Positions 43,521 to 53,164 of a stretch of DNA of 64,000 bases are shown here, in pieces. Both the position numbers and the translations under genes were made by a program. The notes beneath the pieces are model-generated. The model saw only the letters and a program-made list of their open reading frames with translations. It was not told where the DNA came from and ran no database searches. Each line of letters begins with the position of its first letter. The stretch's first letter is position 1. The DNA is from Sphingomonas faeni (GTDB lineage Bacteria > Pseudomonadota > Alphaproteobacteria > Sphingomonadales > Sphingomonadaceae): assembly GCF_003053745.1 (NCBI RefSeq), contig NZ_QAYE01000008.1, positions 62,001 through 126,000 of the forward strand, in the 5' to 3' direction.

Positions 43521-44858
43521 GTGACCGAAGACAGCGGCAACAGCGCCGGACGCGCGATCCCCAGCGGCCGCCTCGCCCGTCTCGGCGTCTTCGGCAAACT
43601 CGCTGGCGGCGTCGCCGGCGGAGTCGTCGCAGAAGGCGCCCGCCGTCTCGCCAACGGAGAACGCCCCAAGATCGGCGACCTCCTCCTTACCCCCGCCAAC
43701 GCCACGCGCGTCGCCGACCGGCTCTCTCACCTCCGCGGCGCAGCGATGAAGCTGGGGCAGATGATCTCGATGGACGCGGGCGACATGCTGCCGCCCGAAC
43801 TCGCGACCATCCTCGCGCGCCTGCGCAACAACGCGAACCACATGCCGCCGCAGCAACTCGACCGCGTGCTCGCCGCCGAATGGGGCAAGGACTGGCGCCG
43901 CCGGTTCGCGCATTTCCAGGCGCACCCTGTCGCCGCCGCCTCGATCGGCCAGGTCCACCGCGCGCGCCTGCCCGACGGCACCGAGCTGGCGATCAAGGTC
44001 CAGTATCCCGGCGTGAAGGAGAGCATCGACGCCGACGTCGACAACGTCGCGACGCTGCTGCGCGTATCGGGCATGCTCCCCAAGTCGCTCGATATCGCGC
44101 CGTTGCTCGACGAGGCGAAGAAGCAGCTCCACGAGGAGGCCGATTACCTCCGCGAAGCGCAGATGCTCGCGCGCTACGGCGACCTGCTCGCCGACCAGTC
44201 GCAGTTCGTCGTGCCCGCGCTCTACTCCGAGCTCACCACGCCACGCGTCCTTGCGATGAGCTTCGTCACCGGTGTGCCCGTCGAGACGCTGGAGACCGCG
44301 CCGCAGGACGTCCGCGACCGCGTGATGCACGACCTGATCTCGCTCGTGTTGCGCGAACTGTTCGACTGGCGGCTGATGCAGACGGATCCGAACTTCGCCA
44401 ACTACCGCTGGCAGCCCGAGGCGGAAAAGCTCGTTCTGCTCGATTTCGGCGCCGCCCGCCCCCTTCCTGCCGAGACCGGTGAAGGGTATCGCCGCCTGCT
44501 CACCGCGGCCCTCGCCGGCGACCGCGACGCGGTCCGCGAAGCCGCGATCGCCGCCGGCTTCCTCGGCGAAGCGGCCGTTCTCCAGCATCGCGCACTGGTC
44601 GACCGGATGATCGACGTCATCCTCGTCGAACTCTCCAAGCCTGGCCCGTTCGACTTCGGCGATCGCGCCTTCGTCGGCGTGCTCCGCGAACAGGGCACCG
44701 AGATCGCACGCGACCGCGATACTTGGCACCTGCCCCCGATCGACACGCTGTTCGTCCAGCGCAAGATCAGCGGCACCGCCCTGCTCGCCGCTCGCCTCAA
44801 GGCGCGGGTCGACATTCGCACGATGGTCGCCGCTTATTGTGGCGACACGTCATCGTGA
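43521..44858 (+). CDS. ABC1/AarF/UbiB-type atypical protein kinase
   Basis: ABC1-family kinase-like protein of 445 residues, related to UbiB/COQ8, which support ubiquinone biosynthesis through an ATPase activity. The diagnostic KxGQ motif is AMKLGQMISM, the Ala-rich nucleotide loop is AAASIGQVHRARL, EEADYLREAQ follows, and the catalytic and metal segments are QTDPNFANYRW and LLDFGAAR. The start is GTG 43521 with AAGGA nearby; the longer frame to 43443 has no homology. No C-terminal membrane helices of UbiB are seen, so it is closer to the soluble AarF group. Confidence 0.87.
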   Translation: MTEDSGNSAGRAIPSGRLARLGVFGKLAGGVAGGVVAEGARRLANGERPKIGDLLLTPANATRVADRLSHLRGAAMKLGQMISMDAGDMLPPELATILARLRNNANHMPPQQLDRVLAAEWGKDWRRRFAHFQAHPVAAASIGQVHRARLPDGTELAIKVQYPGVKESIDADVDNVATLLRVSGMLPKSLDIAPLLDEAKKQLHEEADYLREAQMLARYGDLLADQSQFVVPALYSELTTPRVLAMSFVTGVPVETLETAPQDVRDRVMHDLISLVLRELFDWRLMQTDPNFANYRWQPEAEKLVLLDFGAARPLPAETGEGYRRLLTAALAGDRDAVREAAIAAGFLGEAAVLQHRALVDRMIDVILVELSKPGPFDFGDRAFVGVLREQGTEIARDRDTWHLPPIDTLFVQRKISGTALLAARLKARVDIRTMVAAYCGDTSS

Positions 44859-44861
44859 GGA

Positions 44862-45884
44862 TTAGTGCAGTTTCAGTGCCCGCTTCACGCCGGCCCAGCT
44901 GACGTACTTGAAGTTCTGCGTGGCTGGGGCGTTGTCGCCGTCCTGTGCGACGAACAGGCCCTGGGGGTAGGCGGGGCCAAAGTTGCCGAGCATCAGTTCG
45001 ATTCCGTCGGTATCGCTGGTCCCGTCGATCGCGCCCCCGCCGATGCGGAAGCGCCCGGCATAGGTGACGCCCGGCAGGCGGTAGAGCGTGTAGGCGTTGT
45101 CGCCCTGGCTCGACACGACGAGATAGCCGCCGTTCCTGCCCGACGGGGCGAGCGCTAGGCCCTCCGCGTCGGCGACCAGCGTCTTGCCGTCGACCTTGGA
45201 GATCGCGGTTGCGGTGACCGGAGCGGTTGGGTCTGCGTCGAAGCGCCAGAGGCCGACATCTTCTTCCGCCACATAGAGCTGCCCGGTGCGGTCGTCGACG
45301 ACGCAGCCCTCGGACTGGGTGCCGAGCTTCATCGAGCGGACCGTCGCGACCTTGGGCGTTGCGCCGGAGAGGTCGATCGCGACCTGGTCGATGCGGCCGT
45401 CCTTTAGCACGATGAAGCCGAACAGCGCGTGGTCGCGCGCGCGGGTCCAGAGGCACATGCCGTAGGCCTCGCCCGGACCGACCGGGAAGCGGCCGAGCGG
45501 GATGAGCTTCGCCGCCGCCGTGTCGAGCGTGAACAGAGAGACGTGTGCGGTGGCGATGTCGGCCCGGTCGCTGGCAGCGGCGATCACGCGCGTCCCGACA
45601 TCGCGCAGATCGACGTTGTTGAGCCGCGCGGCCGGGGTGAAGCTGAGGCGTTTCCCCGTCAGGCTGTAGACGTGGATGCCCGCCTTCTTGTCGGTGCCGA
45701 TGACGAGGCTCTTCGCCGGATCGGAAGCGTTGCGCCAGATCGCGGGATCGTCCGCGGCATCGGCGGCGGTGTCGACCGGGGCGGTCTCGGCGGTCGCCGC
45801 GACTGTCGGCGCCTCGACTGCCACCGGGGTCGAGGTGGTCGCGCATCCCGCGAGCAGTAACGCAGCAAAGGGAAGCGCGCGCAT
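44862..45884 (-). CDS. phy: phytase, beta-propeller (BPP) lipoprotein
   Basis: 3-phytase-like protein of 340 residues that would release phosphate from phytate. The N-terminus PFAALLLAGCATTS is a lipoprotein signal with a lipobox Cys near residue 14. The propeller shows DDPAIWRNASDPAKSLVIGT, GEAYGMCLW, SEGCVVDDRTGQLYVAEEDVG, and LGNFGPAYPQGLFVAQDGDN, as in alkaline beta-propeller phytases. ATG 45884 shares an A with the receptor stop (TGATG), so it is translated with the upstream TonB receptor. Confidence 0.92.
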   Translation of the reverse strand: MRALPFAALLLAGCATTSTPVAVEAPTVAATAETAPVDTAADAADDPAIWRNASDPAKSLVIGTDKKAGIHVYSLTGKRLSFTPAARLNNVDLRDVGTRVIAAASDRADIATAHVSLFTLDTAAAKLIPLGRFPVGPGEAYGMCLWTRARDHALFGFIVLKDGRIDQVAIDLSGATPKVATVRSMKLGTQSEGCVVDDRTGQLYVAEEDVGLWRFDADPTAPVTATAISKVDGKTLVADAEGLALAPSGRNGGYLVVSSQGDNAYTLYRLPGVTYAGRFRIGGGAIDGTSDTDGIELMLGNFGPAYPQGLFVAQDGDNAPATQNFKYVSWAGVKRALKLH

Positions 45885-48800
45885 CAGAACGTCACCCGCA
45901 CGCCGCCGGTGTAGCGCCGGCCGAACGTCTCATGCTCGATCGTGTAGGCCGACGATCCGACATAGCGACGGCCCGGACCGTTCAGGAGGTTGGCAAAATC
46001 GCCGTAGATCTCGACATTGCCGTTGATCGCATAGCGGACGGACGCGTCGAGTTCGTTGTCCTTCGCCCAGTAGAAATCGCCGCCGTCGACGCCACGGACC
46101 GTGCCGCCTACGTCCGCCACCGCACCGATTGCATCGAGCCATGCCGACCGGTTCTGGTACGAAACGCGGGCCGAGAAGCCGTATTTCTCGTAATAGGCGA
46201 TCAGATTGTAGATCGCATCCGATGCGCCGGGCAGCGGCACCTTGCGCGTCGGCGAATCAAGGCCGGCGGGCGTATCGGCGCGGCTCTTGTTGATCGTAGC
46301 GTTCAGCTGGACACCGAAGCCCCCCATCCATTCGGGCAGGCCCAAGGCGGCGGTGAATGGATCGAGCTGTTGCTGGATCGCTCCCTCGATCCCCATGATG
46401 TACCCTTTTCCGCCGTTCACGACGGTCGAGAACTGATACTGCGAACGATCCAAGCCACCGCTGTTGAGACTCGATCGACCGAATGTCTGGCGCGAGTCGA
46501 ACAGGACGTTGGTGACATCCTTGTAATAGGCACCGATCGACAGGAAACCGCGCGGCATCGTGTAGTATTCGACGTACAGATCGACGCCCTTGGCCTTTTC
46601 CGGTGTAGCATCGGGATTGCCACTGGAGACCGTTGCATCGGCATCATTGTAGGTGATGGTGGGACGGAGCTGGTCGTAATCAGGCCGTGCCGCGCCAGTG
46701 TTGAACGACAGCCGTGCCTTCATCCGATCGTTGACGTCCCAGTTCAGGTGAAGGCTGGGATAAACGAGCGTCTGGCTCGACTTTGCATCGACCGACGTCG
46801 CCACGTTGGTGGCACCGTTTATCAAGAACCCCCGCCCGTCGTTGCGAATATGCTCGACGCGCGCTCCGCCGATGACGCTGCCCCAGTTCGTTGTCGCGGT
46901 AGCCATCCCGTAAGCCGAGTAGACCTGCTCTCCGACTTCGTAGAAATTGGCGTCGACGGGGCGGTAGCTGCCGACGCTCTTTGCCTGATCGATCAGTCCG
47001 AGGACTTTGTCGCGGTCGAAATACTGGAAGGTGTAACCGAGCGGAATCTCACCCTGGAACCCGCCGGTCTTTGCGATCGCTGCGTAGCCGGTAGGGATCC
47101 CCGCTGCCGCAAACTGCGCGGCGCTGGTAAGTTCCAGCAGGTTCTCGTTCGCGGTCTTTGTGCGATCGTCGTAGCGTACGCCCGCCGCGAACACCGTCTG
47201 CGCGCCGAACACTGAGGCTTCGCGGCTGATGTCGAGCTTGGCGGTATAGGCTTCGGTCACATCCTGCGCCTTCAGCGACCGCAAGCGGGCCAGGGTGCGC
47301 GGGAAGTCTTCGATCGCCGTGACCTGCGCGCCGCGCGAGAAGGTGCCGTCGGCGTTGCGGATCGTGCGGAACAGCTGGACCTTGGCGAGCTGTGGGTCGG
47401 TCAGGTCATAGCCGACGGTCAGGCGGTTGGCGGCGTTCGCGCCGTTGGTGCCGAACGACGGGCTGTCGTAGTTCAGCTGTGCGGGCTGCGTGCGATCGTC
47501 GATGGAGCGCGTGAAGTTGCCGCGCCATTTGACGTTCCAGGCGCCAAGTTCGTGATCGCCGCCGACCGTGTTCGTGAACACCGACTGCTTGTATTTGCGC
47601 ACGGTGAAGTTCGAGTTGAGATCGATGCCGTATACCGTGCCCAGCAGCGGCGTGTTGCCGGTGCAGACGTCGGCATAGCCGGTCGTGCTTGTCGCGGGTC
47701 GTGCGTTGACGGTGCAGGCAGCGGTGCCGTTGGGCGTGCGCGACTGCTGGTCGTCGAGGTCGAAGATGTAGTTGTTGCGCTGTTCGTCGTCCTGGAACGC
47801 CGAGTAGATCGACTCCGCGAAGAGCTTGTGGCCGGGCGCCGGGCGCCAGTCCAGGCGGGTCGACAGCGAGTAGTTCTTGCGCGTCAGGCGATACAGCTTG
47901 TTCTCCGTCTCGCGCGCCCATTTGCGGGTTTCGAAACCCGGGCGCAGATCGCGGTCGACCGCCTCGAAATCGGTCTCGAAATTGTCGGTGACCATGCCGC
48001 GGCGATACAGGCTGGCGGACGAGACAATGCCGAACTCGCCGATGCCCGTGTCGATCCGGTCGGAGATGACGAGCGATCCCTCATATTCGGTCTTCTTGCC
48101 GAGTTCGACATGACCGACGCCGCCTTTCGCCTGCACCTTCATGCCCGGATAATCGAACGCCGAACGCGTGATGATGTCGACGTTGCCCGCGATCGTCTCG
48201 CCGGTCATGTCGGGGGTGACGGCCTTGCGCACGATGATCTGCGAGGCGATCGCCGAGGGGATCGAATCGAAGCGGGCGTCGCGGCCTTCGGGGCTGACGA
48301 CGTTGATGCCGTCGATCGACAAGGTGGTCCAGTTGATCGGCGCGCCGCGCAAGGTGATGTAGCGCGCCTGGCCTTGGTCGCGCTGGACGCCGACGCCGGG
48401 AAGGCGGCTGACCGCCTGCGCGATGTTCTGGTCGGGGAGGCGACCGATCGAATCGGAGGCGATGACCGAGACGAGCGAGGGGCTGGTGCGCTGGATCTGG
48501 AGCGCTGCGGCTTCGGACTCTGCGATTGGCCGCGAGCCGGAAACGACGATCTCGTCGCCCTCGCCCGCGTTCGCGCCGACTTCGGTGGTCATCGCGACGT
48601 CGAGCGTTACGGCGGCATCGGCGACCGTGACGGTCCGGTGGGCGTCGGGGAAGCCGACATAGCGGATCACGAGTTCGTGCGTCCCGGCGGGAACACCGAC
48701 CAGCGAGAACCGCCCGGTGCGATCGACCACGGTCGACAGGTCCAGCGCAGGGATCAAGACCGATGCACCGTCGAGATAGTCGCCGCTGCCTGCCTGCGAC

Positions 48801-48964
48801 ACGGTACCGGTGATGCTCCCGAGCGCACGCGGCGCGCCGACCGGGGTCGCGGCATCGGGACGCGCATAGGCGCTGGTGGCGGTCAGCGAAGTCAGCGCGC
48901 AGCCGGTGAGCAGCGCATGCGCGAGGACGCGACCGCGGACGCGGGTCGACAGGTTCGATTTCAT
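45884..48964 (-). CDS. TonB-dependent receptor of a phytase locus
   Basis: Outer-membrane transporter of 1026 residues. A signal peptide (VLAHALLTGCALTSLTATSAYA) is followed by a carboxypeptidase-regulatory-like domain, GSITGTVSQAGSGDYLDGAS to about residue 130. The plug domain carries IVVSGSRPI and SIGRLPDQNIAQAVSRLPGV, and a long beta-barrel ends in YTGGVRVTF. This architecture is common in sphingomonads for uptake of sugars and phosphorylated compounds. The phytase gene follows immediately, so phytate or its products may be the substrate. A Pho-box-like sequence lies upstream. Confidence 0.92.
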   Translation of the reverse strand: MKSNLSTRVRGRVLAHALLTGCALTSLTATSAYARPDAATPVGAPRALGSITGTVSQAGSGDYLDGASVLIPALDLSTVVDRTGRFSLVGVPAGTHELVIRYVGFPDAHRTVTVADAAVTLDVAMTTEVGANAGEGDEIVVSGSRPIAESEAAALQIQRTSPSLVSVIASDSIGRLPDQNIAQAVSRLPGVGVQRDQGQARYITLRGAPINWTTLSIDGINVVSPEGRDARFDSIPSAIASQIIVRKAVTPDMTGETIAGNVDIITRSAFDYPGMKVQAKGGVGHVELGKKTEYEGSLVISDRIDTGIGEFGIVSSASLYRRGMVTDNFETDFEAVDRDLRPGFETRKWARETENKLYRLTRKNYSLSTRLDWRPAPGHKLFAESIYSAFQDDEQRNNYIFDLDDQQSRTPNGTAACTVNARPATSTTGYADVCTGNTPLLGTVYGIDLNSNFTVRKYKQSVFTNTVGGDHELGAWNVKWRGNFTRSIDDRTQPAQLNYDSPSFGTNGANAANRLTVGYDLTDPQLAKVQLFRTIRNADGTFSRGAQVTAIEDFPRTLARLRSLKAQDVTEAYTAKLDISREASVFGAQTVFAAGVRYDDRTKTANENLLELTSAAQFAAAGIPTGYAAIAKTGGFQGEIPLGYTFQYFDRDKVLGLIDQAKSVGSYRPVDANFYEVGEQVYSAYGMATATTNWGSVIGGARVEHIRNDGRGFLINGATNVATSVDAKSSQTLVYPSLHLNWDVNDRMKARLSFNTGAARPDYDQLRPTITYNDADATVSSGNPDATPEKAKGVDLYVEYYTMPRGFLSIGAYYKDVTNVLFDSRQTFGRSSLNSGGLDRSQYQFSTVVNGGKGYIMGIEGAIQQQLDPFTAALGLPEWMGGFGVQLNATINKSRADTPAGLDSPTRKVPLPGASDAIYNLIAYYEKYGFSARVSYQNRSAWLDAIGAVADVGGTVRGVDGGDFYWAKDNELDASVRYAINGNVEIYGDFANLLNGPGRRYVGSSAYTIEHETFGRRYTGGVRVTF

Positions 48965-49048
48965 GGTATTCCCCCGGGTGGTCCCGACTTCTTCAGCCGG
49001 CTTGGGAGGCGCGGTAGCGGCCGTGCATGGCACCGACGTTACTTTTGC

Positions 49049-49066
49049 ATGACAGACGCGTGACAG
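49049..49066 (-). promoter_or_regulatory. putative Pho box upstream of the receptor-phytase operon
   Basis: On the minus strand CTGTCACGCGTCTGTCAT has two CTGTCA-type direct repeats (7 + 4 + 7 spacing) matching the PhoB consensus. It is oriented towards the TonB receptor gene, whose start is 85 bp away. Confidence 0.7.
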
Positions 49067-49228
49067 CGAAGTCATCCGGGATTGCCTCACGTACGCGCGA
49101 GGGAAATCCCACATTAAACCAACGTTAAAATCGCCGGACACGCGATTCTTATATTCGTAACGGACGTGCCACGACCGCCGCCTATCGCGCCCCTCAAGGC
49201 AAAGACTGCCGAAAAAGGGAAACTCTCG

Positions 49229-51760
49229 ATGTTGAATTCAGCAAGCCTGCGCTTGCGGCTGCTGGCCGGCGCCGCCCTGACGGTCGCGATCGCGTCGCCA
49301 GTGTTCGCAGCCCCCGCGCCGACCGCCGCCAAGGATACGGCGTCCGCTGCCGCCGCTGCCGCCCCTGCCGCAGACCCCGCGATCGATCCGGCCCCCGCCA
49401 CTGCGGAGCCCGCCGACCAGACCGGTCTTGGCGAGATCGTCGTCACCGCGACCAAGCGCGAGACGAACCTTCAGAAGACGCCGATCGCGATCAACGTCCT
49501 GAGCAGCCAGGCGCTGACCGACCGCCACGTCCAGAGCCTGTACGATCTCGCCGACGGCGCAGTGCCGTCGTTGCGCGTCGCGACGTTCGAGGCGCGCCAG
49601 TCCGCGCTGACGATCGGTATCCGCGGCATCGTTCCGCTCGACGCCAACCAGCCCGCACGCGAGCAGGGCGTCGGCGTCTATATCGACGGTGTCTATCTCG
49701 GTCGCCAGCACGGCCTGAACGCGGCACTGTTCGACGTCGACCGGATCGAAGTGCTCAAGGGCCCGCAGGGCACGCTGTTCGGTCGCAACACCGAAGGCGG
49801 CGCGCTCAGCATCGTCACCAAGGGCCCGAGCGGCAAATGGGGCGGCAGCGCAACCGGCGGGATCGCGAACTACGGCAGCTATAACGGTACGCTGCATGTC
49901 GACCTGCCCGAAACGTACGGCGTGTCGCTGAAGCTCGACGGCGTCATCCAGCATCAGGACGCGACCACCAAGAACCCGCTCGAGGACCAGACCGGCTTCA
50001 ACTATTATCATCGCCGCGGTTTCAAGGCGACCGCACGCGTCCGCCCGATCTCGGGCATGACCGCCGATTTCAGCTATGATAACGGCTACGACTCGAACAG
50101 CCCGTTCTACAGCCAGTTGCTCAACGTGAACCCGAACGGGTGCAAGGCCGGTGCGCAATCCGCGTCCCCTGCTTGCGCGCTGCCCGGCACCAACTACACG
50201 ACGCTGACCGGCAGCGTGAAGCCGCTGCCGAGCCAGGTCGTCGTCAACGGCGACAGCCGCATGAAGGTCGCCGACATCGGTGTCCCTCAGCAGCCGAGCA
50301 TCGACAAGACGCACGGCTTCACCTCGAATATCCGCTGGGACGTCGCACCGGAGATCGAACTCCGTTCGATCACCGCGTGGCGCGGCGTGAATGCGACCCA
50401 GTATGACAACAGCGGCGGCTATCACCGCGTGCCCGTCGTTGCCGCTGGCTGCGTTGGCAGTGCGTGCAACTTCAGCCGCTACAGCCTCGCCGACCTGCAC
50501 CAGAACCAGTTCAGCCAGGAATTCCAGGCGGTCGGTACGGTCGGCCAGTTCGACTACGTTGCCGGGCTGTATTACTTCAACGAGCACATCAGCGACGACG
50601 CGGCGACGCCGAACTCGCTGGCGTTCAATTCGGCGCTGACGACGATCTCGGTGCTCGATCCCTGCACCGGGTCGGGCGGGTTCGGCTCGCTCGTGGGCTG
50701 TCGCTCGATCGATCGTGCCTCGGAAGTGCATTCGAAGAGCTATGCCGGCTATGGCCAGGTCACTTGGAACGCGACCGACCGCGTTCACCTGACCGCCGGT
50801 GGCCGCTACACGCGCGACGAGAAGCAGGGCGTGCTGCATTTCTCGCGTAACTTGAACTACGACACGGCGACCCAGGCCCAGTTGACCGCAGCCGGCTATG
50901 CGCCGCTCGACGCCACCTGGAACCGGTTCAATCCGATGGCGACGCTCGCCTATGACGCCAGTGACACGGTCCACGTCTATGCAAAATACGCGACCGGCTA
51001 CCGTGCCGGCGGTGCCAGCTCGCGGACGTCCAACTACCAGACGTTCAACCCCGAGGACGTGAAGTCGTACGAGATCGGCGCGAAGACCGATTTCTGGAAC
51101 CACCGTGCGCGCCTGAACCTTGCCGGCTACATCATGGATCGCAAGAACAGCCAGGTCGACATCAGCTCGATCCAGACGACCGCGTCGGGCAGCTTCAACA
51201 ACCTCGTGACGATCAATGCGCCCGGTATCACCAAGATCCGCGGTATCGAGGCCGACTTGACCGTGCAGCCGGTTGACGGCCTGACGCTGACTGCGGGCTA
51301 TGCCTATACCTACACGAAGATCCCGCCCGTGCTGATCGCGTCGACCGGCGTGTATCAGAACTTCTACATCGTCTTCACGCCGCGCAATGCCGCCAACGGA
51401 TCGGTCGACTACACGATGCCGGTCGGCGACATGGACCTGAAGTTCCACCTCGACGGCAACTACTCGCAGGCGACGCAGACCTTCGATCAGTTTGCGACCA
51501 AGAACGACCCTGCGTTCATCGCCAACGCCCGCCTCGCCTTGGCGAACATCCACGTCGGCGGCAGCAACGCGGTGACGATCTCGGCCTGGGTCCGCAACTT
51601 GTTCGACAAGCAATACGTGTTCCGCCGCGATCCGTCGAACAGCCTGCCGGGCGCACCGACGACCAACCTCACATCGGGCAGCGTCAACAACGTCCTCGGC
51701 GACTACGGCAATTTCAACGCGCCGCGCACCTACGGCATGGAGGCTTCGGTCAAGTTCTGA
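49229..51760 (+). CDS. TonB-dependent receptor
   Basis: Outer-membrane receptor of 843 residues, divergent from the phytase-locus receptor. The signal peptide (LRLLAGAALTVAIASPVFA) is followed by an Ala/Pro-rich stretch and the TonB box region EIVVTATKRETNLQKTPIAI. The plug has YIDGVYLGRQHGLN and EVLKGPQGTLFGRNTEGGAL. The barrel ends PRTYGMEASVKF. This is the iron-siderophore-like/catecholate subfamily pattern common in sphingomonads, but the substrate is unknown. ATG 49229 has AAAGGGAAA upstream. Confidence 0.92.
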   Translation: MLNSASLRLRLLAGAALTVAIASPVFAAPAPTAAKDTASAAAAAAPAADPAIDPAPATAEPADQTGLGEIVVTATKRETNLQKTPIAINVLSSQALTDRHVQSLYDLADGAVPSLRVATFEARQSALTIGIRGIVPLDANQPAREQGVGVYIDGVYLGRQHGLNAALFDVDRIEVLKGPQGTLFGRNTEGGALSIVTKGPSGKWGGSATGGIANYGSYNGTLHVDLPETYGVSLKLDGVIQHQDATTKNPLEDQTGFNYYHRRGFKATARVRPISGMTADFSYDNGYDSNSPFYSQLLNVNPNGCKAGAQSASPACALPGTNYTTLTGSVKPLPSQVVVNGDSRMKVADIGVPQQPSIDKTHGFTSNIRWDVAPEIELRSITAWRGVNATQYDNSGGYHRVPVVAAGCVGSACNFSRYSLADLHQNQFSQEFQAVGTVGQFDYVAGLYYFNEHISDDAATPNSLAFNSALTTISVLDPCTGSGGFGSLVGCRSIDRASEVHSKSYAGYGQVTWNATDRVHLTAGGRYTRDEKQGVLHFSRNLNYDTATQAQLTAAGYAPLDATWNRFNPMATLAYDASDTVHVYAKYATGYRAGGASSRTSNYQTFNPEDVKSYEIGAKTDFWNHRARLNLAGYIMDRKNSQVDISSIQTTASGSFNNLVTINAPGITKIRGIEADLTVQPVDGLTLTAGYAYTYTKIPPVLIASTGVYQNFYIVFTPRNAANGSVDYTMPVGDMDLKFHLDGNYSQATQTFDQFATKNDPAFIANARLALANIHVGGSNAVTISAWVRNLFDKQYVFRRDPSNSLPGAPTTNLTSGSVNNVLGDYGNFNAPRTYGMEASVKF

Positions 51761-51823
51761 TCGCGGTGACCGTGTAGAAAGACGAACCCGGACCGGCGTC
51801 GAGCCTGTCCGGGTTTCGTCGTT

Positions 51824-53164
51824 TCAGCCCTTGGGCAGCGCAATGACGACACGGAGTCCGGGGGCCGCGTCTTCGAGCAGGATGGTGCCGCGGTGAAGCC
51901 GGACTATCGCCTGGATCAGGGGCAGTCCGAGGCCGTGCCCGTCGTTGTGGCGGCTAGCGTCGAGCCGCCCGAACCGCCGCAACGCCAGCTTGCGCTGATC
52001 CGCCGGAATGCCGGGGCCGGTATCCGTCACCGTGAGCGTGGCAGTCTTGCCGGTGGTCGTGACGCCAATCTCGATGCGGCTGCCGGGTGGGGTGTGGCGA
52101 AGCGCATTCTCGATGAGGTTCACGAGCATCTGGCCGAGCAGTTGGCGATCGCCAACGATCTCCGCCACGGGCGATGGTTCCAGCGTCAGCGTCCGGTCGA
52201 CATCGACGACTACCGGCTGCATCATCGTCGCGATATCGTCGGCCAACGCCGCAAGATCGAGCGTCGCGAACGCCGCGCGCCGATCGCCGCCTTCGATCTC
52301 GGCGATCCGCAGCATCGCCGCAAACATCTCGAGCAGTTCGTCGCTCATCGCGATCGCGGTTTCGAGATCGTCGCGTTGGCTGTCCGTCTGGGCCCGACGC
52401 AACGCCAGCGCCAACTGGCTGCGCAAGCGTGCCAAGGGCGTGCGAAGATCGTGGGCGATATCGTTGGAGACGTTGCTGATGCTGGCCATCAGCTCCGAAA
52501 TACGGTCGAGCATGCGGTTGAAGGCCATCGCCTGGTGCGCGAATTCGCCGCCCGATCGATCGACCGGTACGCGCCGCGACATGTCACCGTCGATGATCGC
52601 GTCGACCGTCCGCCGGGTCTCGCCGATCCGCCGTCCGATCGTGATGACGAAGAACAACAGGCCACCGATGACGACCAGCAGGATCGATCCGAAGCCGACG
52701 AGGTAGATCCGGACACGTGCCGCATTATAGTCGTCGAACGGTTCGGTCTCGGCGATCGTCACCAGCGTCATGCCGTGCCCGACGTCGCGGACCAGCGCAC
52801 GCCCGGCGGACAGCCCAGCGATCTGGTCCTTCAACGCGACCGTCGAGAACCCCATCGGCAGGCGGCGCGGCAAGGCGATGTTGCCGCCGAGCCTGCGACC
52901 GGTCGCGTCGAGCAGCAGGAAGCCGATATCGCCGGTATCACGTTCGCGGGTCGCGGCGTTGATCCGCCGGACGAGCTCTTCGGGGCTGCGGTCGCCGGAG
53001 ATGCCGGCGGCGGCATCGCTCACGACCAGAATGCGACGATCGACCAGCCGCTCGATCGTGCGTTGCGTCGCGGTGTAGATCGCGAACCCGGTGCCGAGCG
53101 TCGCGACGAGGAACGCGATCAGGAACGCGAGCGTCAACGCGCGCAGCGACCGCAGCCGGGTCAT
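51824..53164 (-). CDS. sensor histidine kinase
   Basis: Two-component membrane kinase of 446 residues. Membrane helices are at residues 9-31 and 155-177, with a periplasmic sensor between them. HAMP covers about 178-230. The phospho-accepting H238 is in NDIAHDLRTPLARLRSQ. The ATPase has N box MLVNLIENALRHT and G boxes DTGPGIP and GHGLGLPLI. It overlaps the response regulator stop by 4 bp. The signal is unknown; the location after a TonB receptor gives no clear clue. Confidence 0.93.
   Translation of the reverse strand: MTRLRSLRALTLAFLIAFLVATLGTGFAIYTATQRTIERLVDRRILVVSDAAAGISGDRSPEELVRRINAATRERDTGDIGFLLLDATGRRLGGNIALPRRLPMGFSTVALKDQIAGLSAGRALVRDVGHGMTLVTIAETEPFDDYNAARVRIYLVGFGSILLVVIGGLLFFVITIGRRIGETRRTVDAIIDGDMSRRVPVDRSGGEFAHQAMAFNRMLDRISELMASISNVSNDIAHDLRTPLARLRSQLALALRRAQTDSQRDDLETAIAMSDELLEMFAAMLRIAEIEGGDRRAAFATLDLAALADDIATMMQPVVVDVDRTLTLEPSPVAEIVGDRQLLGQMLVNLIENALRHTPPGSRIEIGVTTTGKTATLTVTDTGPGIPADQRKLALRRFGRLDASRHNDGHGLGLPLIQAIVRLHRGTILLEDAAPGLRVVIALPKG

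Noticed and set aside
49238..51613. 791-codon open frame opposite the second TonB receptor
   Set aside because: Shadow of a clear receptor gene; no signal peptide or family motif.
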